Assembly (NCBI RefSeq): GCF_000407485.1
Contig: NZ_ASWD01000008.1
Span: 62,001 to 126,000 of the forward strand
Length of the DNA: 64,000 nucleotides
Direction: 5' to 3'
Source: Enterococcus pallens ATCC BAA-351
GTDB lineage: Bacteria > Bacillota > Bacilli > Lactobacillales > Enterococcaceae
Position numbers and translations under genes: made by a program. Positions 28,387 to 36,927 of the stretch are shown here, piece by piece (within the stretch, counting starts at the first letter, position 1; each line of letters begins with the position of its first letter). The notes under the pieces are model-generated. The model made no database searches, was not told the DNA's origin, and saw only the letters and a list, made by a program, of their open reading frames with translations.

Positions 28387-29670
28387 ATGGGTGTAGTGAA
28401 TTTTATTATTCAAAATATTTTGACACAGGCCTCAATCACAATTGCGTTGATTGCCATGTTGGGTTTGGTCCTGCAAAAGAAATCGGTGGGGCAAGTAATT
28501 TCTGGTACCTTGAAAACCTTACTGGGCTTCCAGGTATTAAGTGCCGGCTCCAGTATTATCGTTGGCAGCTTAACCTACTTTGGTGAAATCTTCACAGCCG
28601 GCTTCAATATGCAGGGAATTATTCCTTCGATTGAAGCAATTAATGGACAGGCGATGAATGAACTAGGCTTAGGCCGCGACATTGCCTTAACCTTTTTAGC
28701 CATTTTTGTTTTTAATATTATTATTGCTCGCTTTACTAAATGGAAATACATCTTCTTAACGGGTCAGGCAATTTTATGGATGGCAACCATGACAACCGTC
28801 TTTGGTTACTTCTCTGGTTTAAGAGGAATTGTCTTAATTCTAGTTGGTGGATTCGTCGGTGCCGTCTTTGCGGTGGCTATGCCAGCAATTGCTCAGCCGA
28901 TTATTCGTAAGATTACAGGTTCCAACGACATTGCCCTCGGTCACTTTTGTACGATTGGTTACATGTTTGAAGCAGGAGTTGCTTACATTTTCGGTGAAAA
29001 AGGCGAAAACAAAAAATCAATCGAAGACATTAATTTACCAAAATCCTTTGAATTTCTGCAAGATACGTATCTATCAGTGATGGTAGTCATGGTGCCGTTG
29101 TATATTATCACAGCTGCCTTTGCTGGAGCAGACGTTGTCGATACTGGGTCCCAGCATTACTTGATGTATGCCTTCCTGCAAGCCATCCAGTTTGTCGTTG
29201 GGGTTTATGTCCTGCTATCAGGTGTACGTTTGTTGCTAGGAGAAATCGTGCCAGCCTTCCGCGGAATTGCTATGAAGCTGGTGCCGAATGCCGTGCCAGC
29301 TCTAGACTGCCCAGTGTTCTTCCCTTATTCACCAAACGCAGTTATCTTAGGCTTCATTACAACAACGATTGGTACGATTATCGCCATGTTTGTTTTACCG
29401 ATGTTTGGTTTAGCCATGATTCTGCCAGGAATGTTAACGAACTTCTTTGCTGGTGGGACTGCCGGCATCTTCGGTAATGCAGTTGGCGGACGACGAGGCG
29501 CAATTATCGGCGGGATCGCTCACGGATTCTTCATTACGCTGCTGCCAGCCTTGTTAGTAACTATTTTCAATCAAATGGGCTTCGTCAACGCTACCGCAAC
29601 CGATGTTGATACAGTTACGGTCGCTCTATTGTACGCCTGGATATTAAGCCCTATCTTAAAAGCCTTCTAG
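28387..29670 (+). CDS. PTS EIIC, ascorbate family
   Basis: A 427-residue multi-spanning permease of the UlaA/SgaT family. Features include LGLVLQKKSVGQVISGTLKT near residue 20, FTAGFNMQGIIPSIEAINGQ (about 73), GSNDIALGHFCTIGYMFEAG cut by membrane turns (about 178) and an ending typical of the family (GMLTNFFAGGTAGIFGNAVGG, about 345-365). The family includes ascorbate carriers, but no UlaG lactonase or other ascorbate enzymes are present, so the substrate is probably another sugar or sugar derivative that ends in an aldolase-cleavable phosphate. Confidence 0.9.
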   Translation: MGVVNFIIQNILTQASITIALIAMLGLVLQKKSVGQVISGTLKTLLGFQVLSAGSSIIVGSLTYFGEIFTAGFNMQGIIPSIEAINGQAMNELGLGRDIALTFLAIFVFNIIIARFTKWKYIFLTGQAILWMATMTTVFGYFSGLRGIVLILVGGFVGAVFAVAMPAIAQPIIRKITGSNDIALGHFCTIGYMFEAGVAYIFGEKGENKKSIEDINLPKSFEFLQDTYLSVMVVMVPLYIITAAFAGADVVDTGSQHYLMYAFLQAIQFVVGVYVLLSGVRLLLGEIVPAFRGIAMKLVPNAVPALDCPVFFPYSPNAVILGFITTTIGTIIAMFVLPMFGLAMILPGMLTNFFAGGTAGIFGNAVGGRRGAIIGGIAHGFFITLLPALLVTIFNQMGFVNATATDVDTVTVALLYAWILSPILKAF

Positions 29671-29688
29671 GCTGGAAAGGAATTTCTT

Positions 29689-30087
29689 ATGTTTGGTTTT
29701 TTCAAAAAGAAAGAAAAGAAAGCTGTTGAAGTGGTAGAACCAACCTTGACCGCAGAAGATAAACAAGCGTTAACAGGTAAGCTTCAGGAATTAACGGCTG
29801 AAATCGAAGCAGCTGATCCAGCCGAAAAAGAAAAAATGGCACAATTACACGAGCAGCTGGGTCTCACTTATGCAGAATTACAAGAGACAGAGCAGGCCAT
29901 CAACGCACTGGAAACCAGTCTCGATTACAAACTTACCATCAAGGACGGCTACAAAAAGTTAATGAGTCTCTACAACGCCAAGCGGGCTGAAGCTGCCCGC
30001 AACGGCGACGATGCAGGGATTGATTATTATATGGGCAAAATGGACGACATGCGCCAGATTGCCAAAAAAGTCACTATCAGCGGATAA
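29689..30087 (+). CDS. Unknown small helical protein in a PTS operon
   Basis: A 132-residue soluble protein with no signal or membrane segment after a very basic N terminus (FGFFKKKEKKA). It is predicted almost wholly helical, rich in Glu, Ala and Lys, and its central part (residues about 60-100) resembles TPR-like paired helices. I do not recognise a named family. It lies between the EIIC and the aldolase with good ribosome sites on both sides, so it is a genuine operon member and may be an accessory of the transporter or aldolase. Confidence 0.75.
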   Translation: MFGFFKKKEKKAVEVVEPTLTAEDKQALTGKLQELTAEIEAADPAEKEKMAQLHEQLGLTYAELQETEQAINALETSLDYKLTIKDGYKKLMSLYNAKRAEAARNGDDAGIDYYMGKMDDMRQIAKKVTISG

Positions 30088-30111
30088 AAAAGAAAAGAAG
30101 GTATTGTATAC

Positions 30112-30978
30112 ATGTATAAAACACTTAAAGAAGTCACTCAAACTGCCACAGAATTAAACATGACCATTGGCGCCTTTAACACTCATAATTTAGAAATGCT
30201 GCCGGAAATGATTCGAGCGGCTAAAGAAATGGGCGCACCGATTATCATTCAAACCAGTATTGATACAGCCAAGTATATTGGCTACAAAGTTATGGTAGCT
30301 GTAGTCAAGGAAATTGCCGAGGATGAAATGGTCGATGTCTGCCTGCATCTGGATCATGCACGCGACTTTGACGAAATCAAAGCAGCTATCGATGCCGGCT
30401 ACTCGAGCGTCATGTACGACGGATCCCATTTGCCCTTTAAAGAAAATATTGCCAAAACTAAAGCAGTTGTTGAATATGCCCATGCCCATGGTGCTTCAGT
30501 AGAAGGGGAATTAGGAACCATCGGCGGAACCGAAGAAGGCATCTCCGTTGCAGAAGACGACAAGGTGTACACTAAACCGGCTGATGCAGTAGAATTTGTC
30601 CAACAAACCGGTGTAGATGCACTAGCCATTGCCATTGGAACAAACCATGGTCAGTTCAAATCCAAAACCGAAGTCAATATTCCTTTATTAAAAGAAATTC
30701 ACGCAGTTGTTGATATCCCGTTAGTTGTACATGGCGGCACCGGAGTAAAAGAAGAGGATTATCCGGAACTAATCAATAACGGTATCCGCAAGTTTAATGT
30801 CGGAACCGAATTGCTGGTAAATTGGACCAAAACCGCAAAAGAATCCTTTGCCGAAACTGAAGTCAATAAATCACTGCGCCATAATGTCATTCCAGCAAAT
30901 ATCAAAGTAAAAGAAATTGTTAAACACAAAATCGGCCTGTTCATGAACGTAGACAGCCCGCTAGCCTTGAAGAAATAA
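30112..30978 (+). CDS. Class II fructose/ketose-bisphosphate aldolase family
   Basis: A 288-residue zinc aldolase of the FbaA/GatY/KbaY group, cleaving a ketose bisphosphate to DHAP and an aldehyde phosphate. Ligands and motifs are visible: GAFNTHNLE (about 21), HLDHARDFDE (His about 82 and 85), GSHLPFKENI, EGELGTIGG (about 134), TNHGQFK (about 183) and VVHGGTGV (about 210). It is expected to act on the product of the ascorbate-type PTS after further conversion, possibly a phosphorylation by the next gene. The substrate cannot be set from sequence. Confidence 0.9.
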   Translation: MYKTLKEVTQTATELNMTIGAFNTHNLEMLPEMIRAAKEMGAPIIIQTSIDTAKYIGYKVMVAVVKEIAEDEMVDVCLHLDHARDFDEIKAAIDAGYSSVMYDGSHLPFKENIAKTKAVVEYAHAHGASVEGELGTIGGTEEGISVAEDDKVYTKPADAVEFVQQTGVDALAIAIGTNHGQFKSKTEVNIPLLKEIHAVVDIPLVVHGGTGVKEEDYPELINNGIRKFNVGTELLVNWTKTAKESFAETEVNKSLRHNVIPANIKVKEIVKHKIGLFMNVDSPLALKK

Positions 30979-30979
30979 G

Positions 30980-31597
30980 ATGAAAAAATACTTGATTTTA
31001 CTGGCGGGGAGTCCGGCAACCGGCAAAACGTATTTAATCAACGAAATAAAAAAGGTACTGCCGGAGCTGTTTGTCATCACCCCAGACGAAGGCAAAGAGA
31101 TTCTAGCGGATTCAGTTGGGTTTAACAGCTTAGCTGAAAAAGCCGCTTTAGAACAAAAAGTCTGGAAGTTTTACTATGGGGTACTGGATTTATATATGGA
31201 AGCAGGTAAACGGGTGATTCTTTCAGAGTACCCCTTCAGCCAAAAGCAGGCACCTAATTTGCAGGCGCTGGCAGAGAAATATGATTATCACATCATTACC
31301 ATTCGTTTAGTTGCAGATTTTGATGTTCTGTGGCAGCGGCGAAAAGTAAGAGATGTGGCGAATGATCGGCATTTAAGCCATATTATGACTCACTATCATT
31401 TTGGTGATCAGCTTGCTGATCGGACTCAAGCAGATGCCTTGATTACCGAAGAAGCCTTTCGCCAGATAATCAACGACCGGCGCTATCATGAATTTCAATT
31501 AGGTGAGCTAGTAGAGTTTGATGTTTCAGATTATGAAAAAGTAGATTATCAACCATTTATTCAAGCGTTGAAGAAACGGATTGAGGAAGATCGATAA
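30980..31597 (+). CDS. P-loop kinase-like protein (AAA_33/zeta-like)
   Basis: A 205-residue protein with an N-terminal Walker A motif LAGSPATGKTYLI (about 7-19), followed by a DEGKE segment and a WQRRKVRD arginine-rich lid-like stretch (about 114-121). This is the layout of small ATP-dependent kinases acting on sugars, nucleosides or similar. The ATG is one base after the aldolase stop, so translation is coupled. It may supply the second phosphate needed to make a ketose bisphosphate for the aldolase, which is an inference from position. Confidence 0.75.
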   Translation: MKKYLILLAGSPATGKTYLINEIKKVLPELFVITPDEGKEILADSVGFNSLAEKAALEQKVWKFYYGVLDLYMEAGKRVILSEYPFSQKQAPNLQALAEKYDYHIITIRLVADFDVLWQRRKVRDVANDRHLSHIMTHYHFGDQLADRTQADALITEEAFRQIINDRRYHEFQLGELVEFDVSDYEKVDYQPFIQALKKRIEEDR

Positions 31598-31607
31598 GGA
31601 ATAAGCA

Positions 31608-31651
31608 AAACAGCAGCAGGATCCCTAAAAAAAGGGAACCTGCTGCTGTTT
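31608..31651. terminator. Bidirectional terminator
   Basis: An 18-bp stem with one mismatch (31608-31625 with 31634-31651), rich in CAGCAG/CTGCTG, lies exactly between the convergent kinase-like and SorC-family genes. It has A and T tracts on either side. Confidence 0.85.
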
Positions 31652-32605
31652 CTATTCGTCTGGATTATCGGAAAGCATGCGATGGGCAATGACGTCAGTT
31701 GTAATCAAATCAGTAATTAAATGGTTCTTACAGGCATAGTAAACCCCAGACCACTTGTCTTCGTGATGGGCGATGGCAACTACCTGAGGAATTTTTTTCA
31801 AATCTTCAATTCCCACCCCAATGACATTGTTATTAATATCATGATTAACTTCCTTGCCTTCGCGATCAAAGAAACGGGAATTCACATCGCCGACTACCCC
31901 CAGTTTTTCTAACTCAAGAATATCTTCCTTAGTTATATAACCAATCTCCTCCATCGTATTTACATGGTAAGGCGAGGAGATACTTACGATGGCCAAAGAG
32001 ACATTTTTTGCCTCTTCTAAAATCCCCTTGATGTAAATATTATTTTCAAATTCCTTTCGCATCAAAGGATTAGAAACCAGTGCTGGTGTATACAAATACT
32101 TTGACGTACTGCGTGTTTTTCTAGCAAATTCATAACACAGCTGATTAGAGTGAATATCAAAATGATCTGTTCCCATCCCACCGATCAAAGGAATAAAGAC
32201 CTTATCAGGATAATTCTCAAAAGGAAACTGCGTCACCAGGCTTTTGATAGATTTCCCCCAAGAAACGCCAATTGTATCGGTTTTTTCAATGTTATTTTTA
32301 ATTGAGATGGCTGCAGTCTGACCTAAGACCTTCTCCACCTCTGAAAAGGATAAGTTACTTGTATCAATAACCACAGCAGAATTTAACCCAAACTCTTTTT
32401 CTAATTTATTTTCCAGATCAATAGAATAGACGTCCTCGCTATTAATAAAAAATTCTATAAAGCCCTTATTACGGGCGGCAATCAGCCATTTAGAAATAAG
32501 AGAGCGTGAAACACCTAGCTTTTTCGCTATCTGCACCTGTGTTAAGCCCTCTTTGTAGTAAAGTGTGGCAACCTTCAGCATATTTCTTTCCTCGGATGTA
32601 CTCAT
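31652..32605 (-). CDS. SorC-family transcriptional regulator
   Basis: A 317-residue regulator with an N-terminal helix-turn-helix (about 10-45; LTQVQIAKKLGVSRSLISKWL) and a C-terminal sugar-phosphate-binding domain (about 60-315) containing GVSWGKSIKSL, IPLIGGMGTD and IGYITKEDI. The open frame extends to 32758, but that would remove the regulatory region; GGAGGAG just upstream of ATG 32605 sets the start, giving the same length as the paralogues at 38580 and 43916. It is divergent from a sorbitol-type PTS operon and should bind the two palindromes between them. Confidence 0.9.
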   Translation of the reverse strand: MSTSEERNMLKVATLYYKEGLTQVQIAKKLGVSRSLISKWLIAARNKGFIEFFINSEDVYSIDLENKLEKEFGLNSAVVIDTSNLSFSEVEKVLGQTAAISIKNNIEKTDTIGVSWGKSIKSLVTQFPFENYPDKVFIPLIGGMGTDHFDIHSNQLCYEFARKTRSTSKYLYTPALVSNPLMRKEFENNIYIKGILEEAKNVSLAIVSISSPYHVNTMEEIGYITKEDILELEKLGVVGDVNSRFFDREGKEVNHDINNNVIGVGIEDLKKIPQVVAIAHHEDKWSGVYYACKNHLITDLITTDVIAHRMLSDNPDE

Positions 32606-32642
32606 AGCTCTCCTCCTCCACGCACATTCTATTTCGTTTTGC

Positions 32643-32660
32643 GTACTGTTAAGACAGTAC
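32643..32660. promoter_or_regulatory. Small hairpin in the SorC leader
   Basis: GTACTGT (32643-32649) and ACAGTAC (32654-32660) pair perfectly around TAAG, 38 bp upstream of the SorC start. It could be an operator for autoregulation or an mRNA hairpin. Confidence 0.4.
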
Positions 32661-32696
32661 CATTTTAAACCATTTTGCTGCAAAAAAAAAGTGAAA

Positions 32697-32732
32697 ATAT
32701 CATTTGACATTTTTTGTGTCACTTGATATATT
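32697..32732 (+). promoter_or_regulatory. Promoter with overlapping SorC operator 1
   Basis: TTGACA (32704-32709), a 17-bp spacer and TATATT (32727-32732) form a strong promoter for the PTS operon. The same bases make an imperfect palindrome, ATATCATTTGACA with TGTGTCACTTGATAT, related to operator 2 just downstream. Confidence 0.75.
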
Positions 32733-32742
32733 GTTCTCGAAA

Positions 32743-32775
32743 GTATCATTCGACACAACTTGTGTCATATGATAC
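32743..32775. promoter_or_regulatory. SorC operator 2, 33-bp palindrome
   Basis: The arms GTATCATTCGACACAA and TTGTGTCATATGATAC are almost perfect reverse complements around a central C. The site lies just after the promoter, where a bound regulator would block initiation. A 12-bp palindrome ACTCGCGCGAGT follows at 32780-32791. Confidence 0.75.
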
Positions 32776-32820
32776 GAAAACTCGCGCGAGTGTCATATTC
32801 CAAATTTTAGGAGGAAGGTC

Positions 32821-33354
32821 ATGGATTTTTTAGTAAAACTATCAGACGGTTTCATCGGAATGTTTCAGGCAGGAGCTGAAACATTTGTGGGGTTCCTAAC
32901 CGGGATTATCCCATTGCTTATTACGTTAATTTTGTTTGTAAACGCTTTGATCAAGATTATCGGTGAAGAAAGAGTTTTCGGCTTTATGCAAGTTTGTACC
33001 AAGTTTATCGTTTTGCGTTACACCTTGATTCCGTTTCTCGCTTGTTTCTTTTTAACCAATCCGATGTGTTATACCTTTGGACGATTCTTAAAGGAAGAGC
33101 ACAAGGCAGCTTACTATGACTCAACCGTATCAATGGTTCACCCAATTGTTGGACTTTTTCCTCATGCGAATGCCGCGGAATTATTTGTTTATTTAGGGGT
33201 TGCTGCTGGTTTTGAAAAGGTCGGTAACCAGAGTGAATTGGCTCTTCGTTATCTCTTAGCTGGTTTTGTCGTCATCCTGATTCGGGGAATTGTTACGGAA
33301 CGGATTGCTGCTATTTTAGCTAGTCGCGACAAGAAGAAAGCAGTAAATGCTTAA
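32821..33354 (+). CDS. srlA: PTS glucitol/sorbitol-type EIIC
   Basis: A 177-residue membrane subunit, paralogous to those at 19463 and 41810. It has FIGMFQAGAETFVGFLTG at the N terminus, GEERVFGFM (about 49), LTNPMCYTFGRFLKEEHKA (about 78) and HANAAELFVYLGVAAG (about 118). It is the first gene of the SorC-controlled cassette and follows GGAGGAAGG. The family carries polyols; since a complete sorbitol operon exists 12 kb upstream, this one probably takes a different polyol. Confidence 0.9.
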   Translation: MDFLVKLSDGFIGMFQAGAETFVGFLTGIIPLLITLILFVNALIKIIGEERVFGFMQVCTKFIVLRYTLIPFLACFFLTNPMCYTFGRFLKEEHKAAYYDSTVSMVHPIVGLFPHANAAELFVYLGVAAGFEKVGNQSELALRYLLAGFVVILIRGIVTERIAAILASRDKKKAVNA

Positions 33355-33371
33355 CGAACGGAGGGAAAAGG

Positions 33372-34394
33372 ATGAGTAAAACAGTAATTGTTCATAAAGG
33401 AAAAGGTGGCTGGGGTGGTCCATTAACCTTGGTACCAGATGCGAAAAAACGATACGTCATTAGTGTAACTGGCGGTGGTATCCACCCCGTAGCCGAAAAA
33501 ATTGCTCAATTAACCGGAACAACAGCAGTGGATGCATTTAAGAACCCGGTAGAAAAAGAAGAAACCTTAGCAGCAGTGATCGACTGCGGAGGAACAGCTC
33601 GTTGCGGTACCTATCCACGGATGCGTATTCCAACAGTCAATGTAAAGCTGCAGGCACCTTCTGGACCACTAGCGAAATTCATGACTGAAGATATTTTTGT
33701 TTCAGGAACAACAGTAAATGATTTGGAATTAATCAATGGGAATTCCAGCCGATTGGAAGAAACTGTCGTTCAAGAAATAAAAGAAGAACCAATTGTTAGG
33801 GAGATGGAAGAACCGACACCGGAAGCAGCTGCGACAGCGTCGGAAGAAAGCTACGAAAATAAAAAAGGGTTCATTGGACTGATTGATAAAATAGGCCGGG
33901 CAGCTGGGAGCTTTATCAATATTATGTATCAGGCGGGACGCGAAACGATCGAAACGGTTATGACCAATATTTTACCGTTTATGGCCTTTGTCGCGACCTT
34001 AATTGGGATCATCAATTATACCGGTATCGGTGATTTGATCGCAAAAGTCTTGTCCCCGTTAGCTGGAAGTCTGATTGGCTTGGTAATTTTAGGCTTAATT
34101 ACCAGCCTGCCATTTCTGTCGCCGCTATTGGCACCAGGAGCCGTGATTGCTTCAGTGATCGGGTTATTAATCGGTACAGAAATTGCAAACGGAACCATTC
34201 CGGCCCATTATGCATTACCAGCATTATTTGCTATCAATTCACAGGTTGGCTGTGACTTTGCACCAGTAGGGATGACTCTTGGTGAGGCTGATCCGGCAAC
34301 GATTTCCTCTGGTGTACCATCGATTCTTTTCTCACGGGTGTTAACCGGCCCATTGGCAGTTGTGGTTGCTTACTTCATGTCATTCGGACTGTAA
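33372..34394 (+). CDS. srlE: PTS glucitol/sorbitol-type EIIBC
   Basis: A 340-residue EIIB-EIIC fusion. The phosphocysteine lies in VIDCGGTARCG (about 74). An acidic linker (about 125-165) leads to the membrane part with ILPFMAFVATLIGIINYTG (about 198) and [17 protein letters not shown] (about 236). It is 17 bp after the EIIC gene. It phosphorylates the polyol, with the EIIA encoded further downstream at 38180. Confidence 0.9.
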   Translation: MSKTVIVHKGKGGWGGPLTLVPDAKKRYVISVTGGGIHPVAEKIAQLTGTTAVDAFKNPVEKEETLAAVIDCGGTARCGTYPRMRIPTVNVKLQAPSGPLAKFMTEDIFVSGTTVNDLELINGNSSRLEETVVQEIKEEPIVREMEEPTPEAAATASEESYENKKGFIGLIDKIGRAAGSFINIMYQAGRETIETVMTNILPFMAFVATLIGIINYTGIGDLIAKVLSPLAGSLIGLVILGLITSLPFLSPLLAPGAVIASVIGLLIGTEIANGTIPAHYALPALFAINSQVGCDFAPVGMTLGEADPATISSGVPSILFSRVLTGPLAVVVAYFMSFGL

Positions 34395-34419
34395 AAATAA
34401 TTTAAGAGGTGAAGGGTAA

Positions 34420-35487
34420 ATGATTCCTGAAAAAATTAAGTTTGGCTGCTTACTCGAAAAGGGAGTAGCCGAGGTGAAAGAAATGAAATTGCCAGAGCTC
34501 AAGGAGGATGAGCTTCTTGTGAAGCAGGAAGCCTGCAACATCTGTACAACCGATTATCAGCAATGGTTGGGACTGCGGGAGCATCAAGGCTATCCTATGG
34601 CAGGTGGACATGAATGTTCAGGAACAGTGATTGCTAAAGGAGCTGCTGTTGGCGACACTTACGAAGTTGGCGATAAAGTCAGCGTCGTTTATGACTATTG
34701 CGGTTATTGTGATGAATGTAAACACGGCGAGGTAACCAGCTGTGAAAACATCAAGCAGTTTGGTAAAAATTACTCAGAGGACTATTACGGGATCTTCGGC
34801 TTTGCCAACTACTTTATTCGTAAGGCAAAAAGCTTTGTGAAAATGAATCCAGACTTGCCTGCTTCAGAAGCAGCCTTTGTTGAGCCTTTATCATCGGTGA
34901 TTCAAAATATGAAGAAGCTGCGGGTGAAATCCGGTACCGATACCGTAGTTGTCATCGGTGCAGGAACCATGGGACTGCTAAATGCGGAAACAGCACGGGC
35001 GTTTGGCGCTCGGGTAATTGTTTCTGAATTAATGGAGAAAAAGCTGCAGGTAGCACAAGCAATGGGCTTTGAAACCATCAACCCTAAAGAAGTAGATGCA
35101 GTTGCTAAGGTAAAGGAATTAACCAATGGCAAGGGAGCCGATATCGTAGTTGTAGCGGTAGGTGCCACTGCAGCAAACAATCAGGCCTTGGAAATGGTGA
35201 AGCCAAAGGACGGCAAAATATCTATGTACGCCGCCGGCTATCCAGCACCGGAGATGGATGTTGATCCTAACAAGATCCATTACATGCGCTTAGAATTAAT
35301 CGGAACCTATGGATCAACCTTGGAAGATTTTTCTGACGCGGCTGAGATGCTGAACACAGGTCGAGTAAATGTTTCCAAATTGGTAGAAACACACATTCCA
35401 TTGGCGGAAATTCAAGCGGCCTTTGAGGCGGCAAGTACCCCAGGCAACTTTCGAGTGTCAGTCACATTAAATGAAGATAGGAGTTAA
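34420..35487 (+). CDS. Zinc-dependent alcohol/polyol dehydrogenase
   Basis: A 355-residue medium-chain dehydrogenase. Visible are CNICTTDYQQW (catalytic Cys about 39-42), GGHECSGTVIAKG (about 65), a structural-zinc lobe CGYCDECKHGEVTSC (about 94-108), AFVEPLSS and the Rossmann motif GAGTMGLLN (about 184). The catalytic-site residues TTD replace the usual GSD after the first Cys, setting it apart from the other dehydrogenases in the window. It should oxidise or reduce a metabolite of the polyol imported by this cassette. It ends just before the next start. Confidence 0.85.
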   Translation: MIPEKIKFGCLLEKGVAEVKEMKLPELKEDELLVKQEACNICTTDYQQWLGLREHQGYPMAGGHECSGTVIAKGAAVGDTYEVGDKVSVVYDYCGYCDECKHGEVTSCENIKQFGKNYSEDYYGIFGFANYFIRKAKSFVKMNPDLPASEAAFVEPLSSVIQNMKKLRVKSGTDTVVVIGAGTMGLLNAETARAFGARVIVSELMEKKLQVAQAMGFETINPKEVDAVAKVKELTNGKGADIVVVAVGATAANNQALEMVKPKDGKISMYAAGYPAPEMDVDPNKIHYMRLELIGTYGSTLEDFSDAAEMLNTGRVNVSKLVETHIPLAEIQAAFEAASTPGNFRVSVTLNEDRS

Positions 35488-35491
35488 AGAA

Positions 35492-36508
35492 ATGGCAAAA
35501 TGTTTAGCAATCGCAGACCTTTTCATCGATCAGGAAATGATGGAAAAGGGACTCACCCTGTTAGAAGAAAAAGGAATTACTGTTGTTGTCAAGAATTGGC
35601 AGCATGAGGATTTGGAGGCTTTGCAAAAGGACAATATTACGCTGGAAAAACAAGGCAGTGAAGCTGTTGATTTGCCAGAGGAATTACTAGCGGATATTGA
35701 AGAATATGATTATATCATTACGCAATTTGCTCCGATTGGCAAAAAAGTTATCGACCGAGCAAAAAAACTGAAATTTATCGGTGTTTTGCGAGCAGGGATT
35801 GAAAACGTCAACCGCAGCTATGCTGAAGCCAAAGGAATCACAGTCTTTAATACACCTGGTCGCAGCGAAACCAGCGTTTCAGAATACGCTGTCGGATTGA
35901 TGCTGTCAGAAATCCGTAATATTGCTCGAGCAGACCGCAAGCTGCGCAATGGCGAGTGGGAAAAATACTACCCTAATGGTGTATTGGCACCAGAATTGAA
36001 AGAATCGGTAGTTGGTTTAGTTGGTTATGGGGCAATCGGACAGAAGGTAGCTAATTTAGTTCGACCCTTTGGCGGCAAAATTATCTTCTTTGACGACTAT
36101 TTCACTGGAGACACACCAGATACTCAAGTTTCCTTAGAAGAATTAGTCACTCAAGCCGACATTATTTCCATGCATTACCGACTGACACCAGAAACCAAGA
36201 ATATGTTGAATCGTGAGCACTTCAAAAAGATGAAGTCTACCGCTGTAGTTATTAACAGTGCTCGTTCAGGACTAATTAATGAACAAGATTTAATTGAAGC
36301 CCTGCAAAACAAAGAAATTACTGGAGCAGCAGTAGATGTCTTTGAGCAAGAGCCGCTGCCAGCTGACCATCCTTATTTAACGCTGGAAAATGTGACCATC
36401 ACACCACATATCGCAGGATCAACAATCGGCAATTTCGCTAATTCACCGAAGATTTTAGCGAACCGTATGGTGAAGGAGTACCTGCCAACCGCTGTGACAG
36501 TAAACTAA
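35492..36508 (+). CDS. D-isomer-specific 2-hydroxyacid dehydrogenase
   Basis: A 338-residue NAD-dependent dehydrogenase. Features are VLRAGIENVN (catalytic Arg), VGYGAIGQKVANLV (about 176), INSARSGLINEQ, DVFEQEPLP and TITPHIAGST (catalytic His about 307). The frame opens at 35471, overlapping the previous gene, but TAGGAG at 35477-35482 makes ATG 35492 the likely start. It is a homologue of the protein at 9419, so the combination of polyol PTS and 2-hydroxyacid dehydrogenase occurs twice in the window. Substrate unknown. Confidence 0.87.
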   Translation: MAKCLAIADLFIDQEMMEKGLTLLEEKGITVVVKNWQHEDLEALQKDNITLEKQGSEAVDLPEELLADIEEYDYIITQFAPIGKKVIDRAKKLKFIGVLRAGIENVNRSYAEAKGITVFNTPGRSETSVSEYAVGLMLSEIRNIARADRKLRNGEWEKYYPNGVLAPELKESVVGLVGYGAIGQKVANLVRPFGGKIIFFDDYFTGDTPDTQVSLEELVTQADIISMHYRLTPETKNMLNREHFKKMKSTAVVINSARSGLINEQDLIEALQNKEITGAAVDVFEQEPLPADHPYLTLENVTITPHIAGSTIGNFANSPKILANRMVKEYLPTAVTVN

Positions 36509-36531
36509 ATCATTCATAATAGGAGAACACA

Positions 36532-36927
36532 ATGATCGATCTTCGCTTGGTATTCATAATTATCGCTTTACTACTGTTAAATCTCGCTACCTCAATGAGT
36601 CATGCCAGCTATTATCGGAAGACACTGCGAAGCATGATGGAACGAAATGAAGAAGGTTTTCTTGGTGTAGGTATGGCCAACAGCAAATTAAAGGCACGCA
36701 TGATTACCTTGATGCTGGCAGACAAAAACGGTGTGATTACTGAATGCCAAGTGATGTCAGGTCTAACCGTTTTCGCCAAATTTAGAACCTGTCATGAATT
36801 AACCGGCTGCAGTATTCAAAACCTGTCAGCAGAAATTCAAACGAGTAAATACAAAGCATCTATCGAAGAAGCCATCAAACTAATCCAAATTGAAATGGAC
36901 AATAAAAAATCGGAGGGAACAACATGA
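36532..36927 (+). CDS. gutM: GutM-family protein
   Basis: A 131-residue GutM homologue. It has one N-terminal membrane helix (about 5-22), then YYRKTLRSMMERNEEGFLGVGM and the core ITLMLADKNGVITECQVMSGLTVFAKF. It accompanies every sorbitol-type PTS in this window, so it is likely needed for expression or function of the permease rather than for sorbitol alone. Its stop overlaps the next start by 4 bp (ATGA). Confidence 0.87.
   Translation: MIDLRLVFIIIALLLLNLATSMSHASYYRKTLRSMMERNEEGFLGVGMANSKLKARMITLMLADKNGVITECQVMSGLTVFAKFRTCHELTGCSIQNLSAEIQTSKYKASIEEAIKLIQIEMDNKKSEGTT

Noticed and set aside
28046-29670. L-ascorbate utilisation locus
   Set aside because: EIIB and EIIC are of the ascorbate family, but there is no lactonase, decarboxylase or 3-epimerase, so the substrate is left open.
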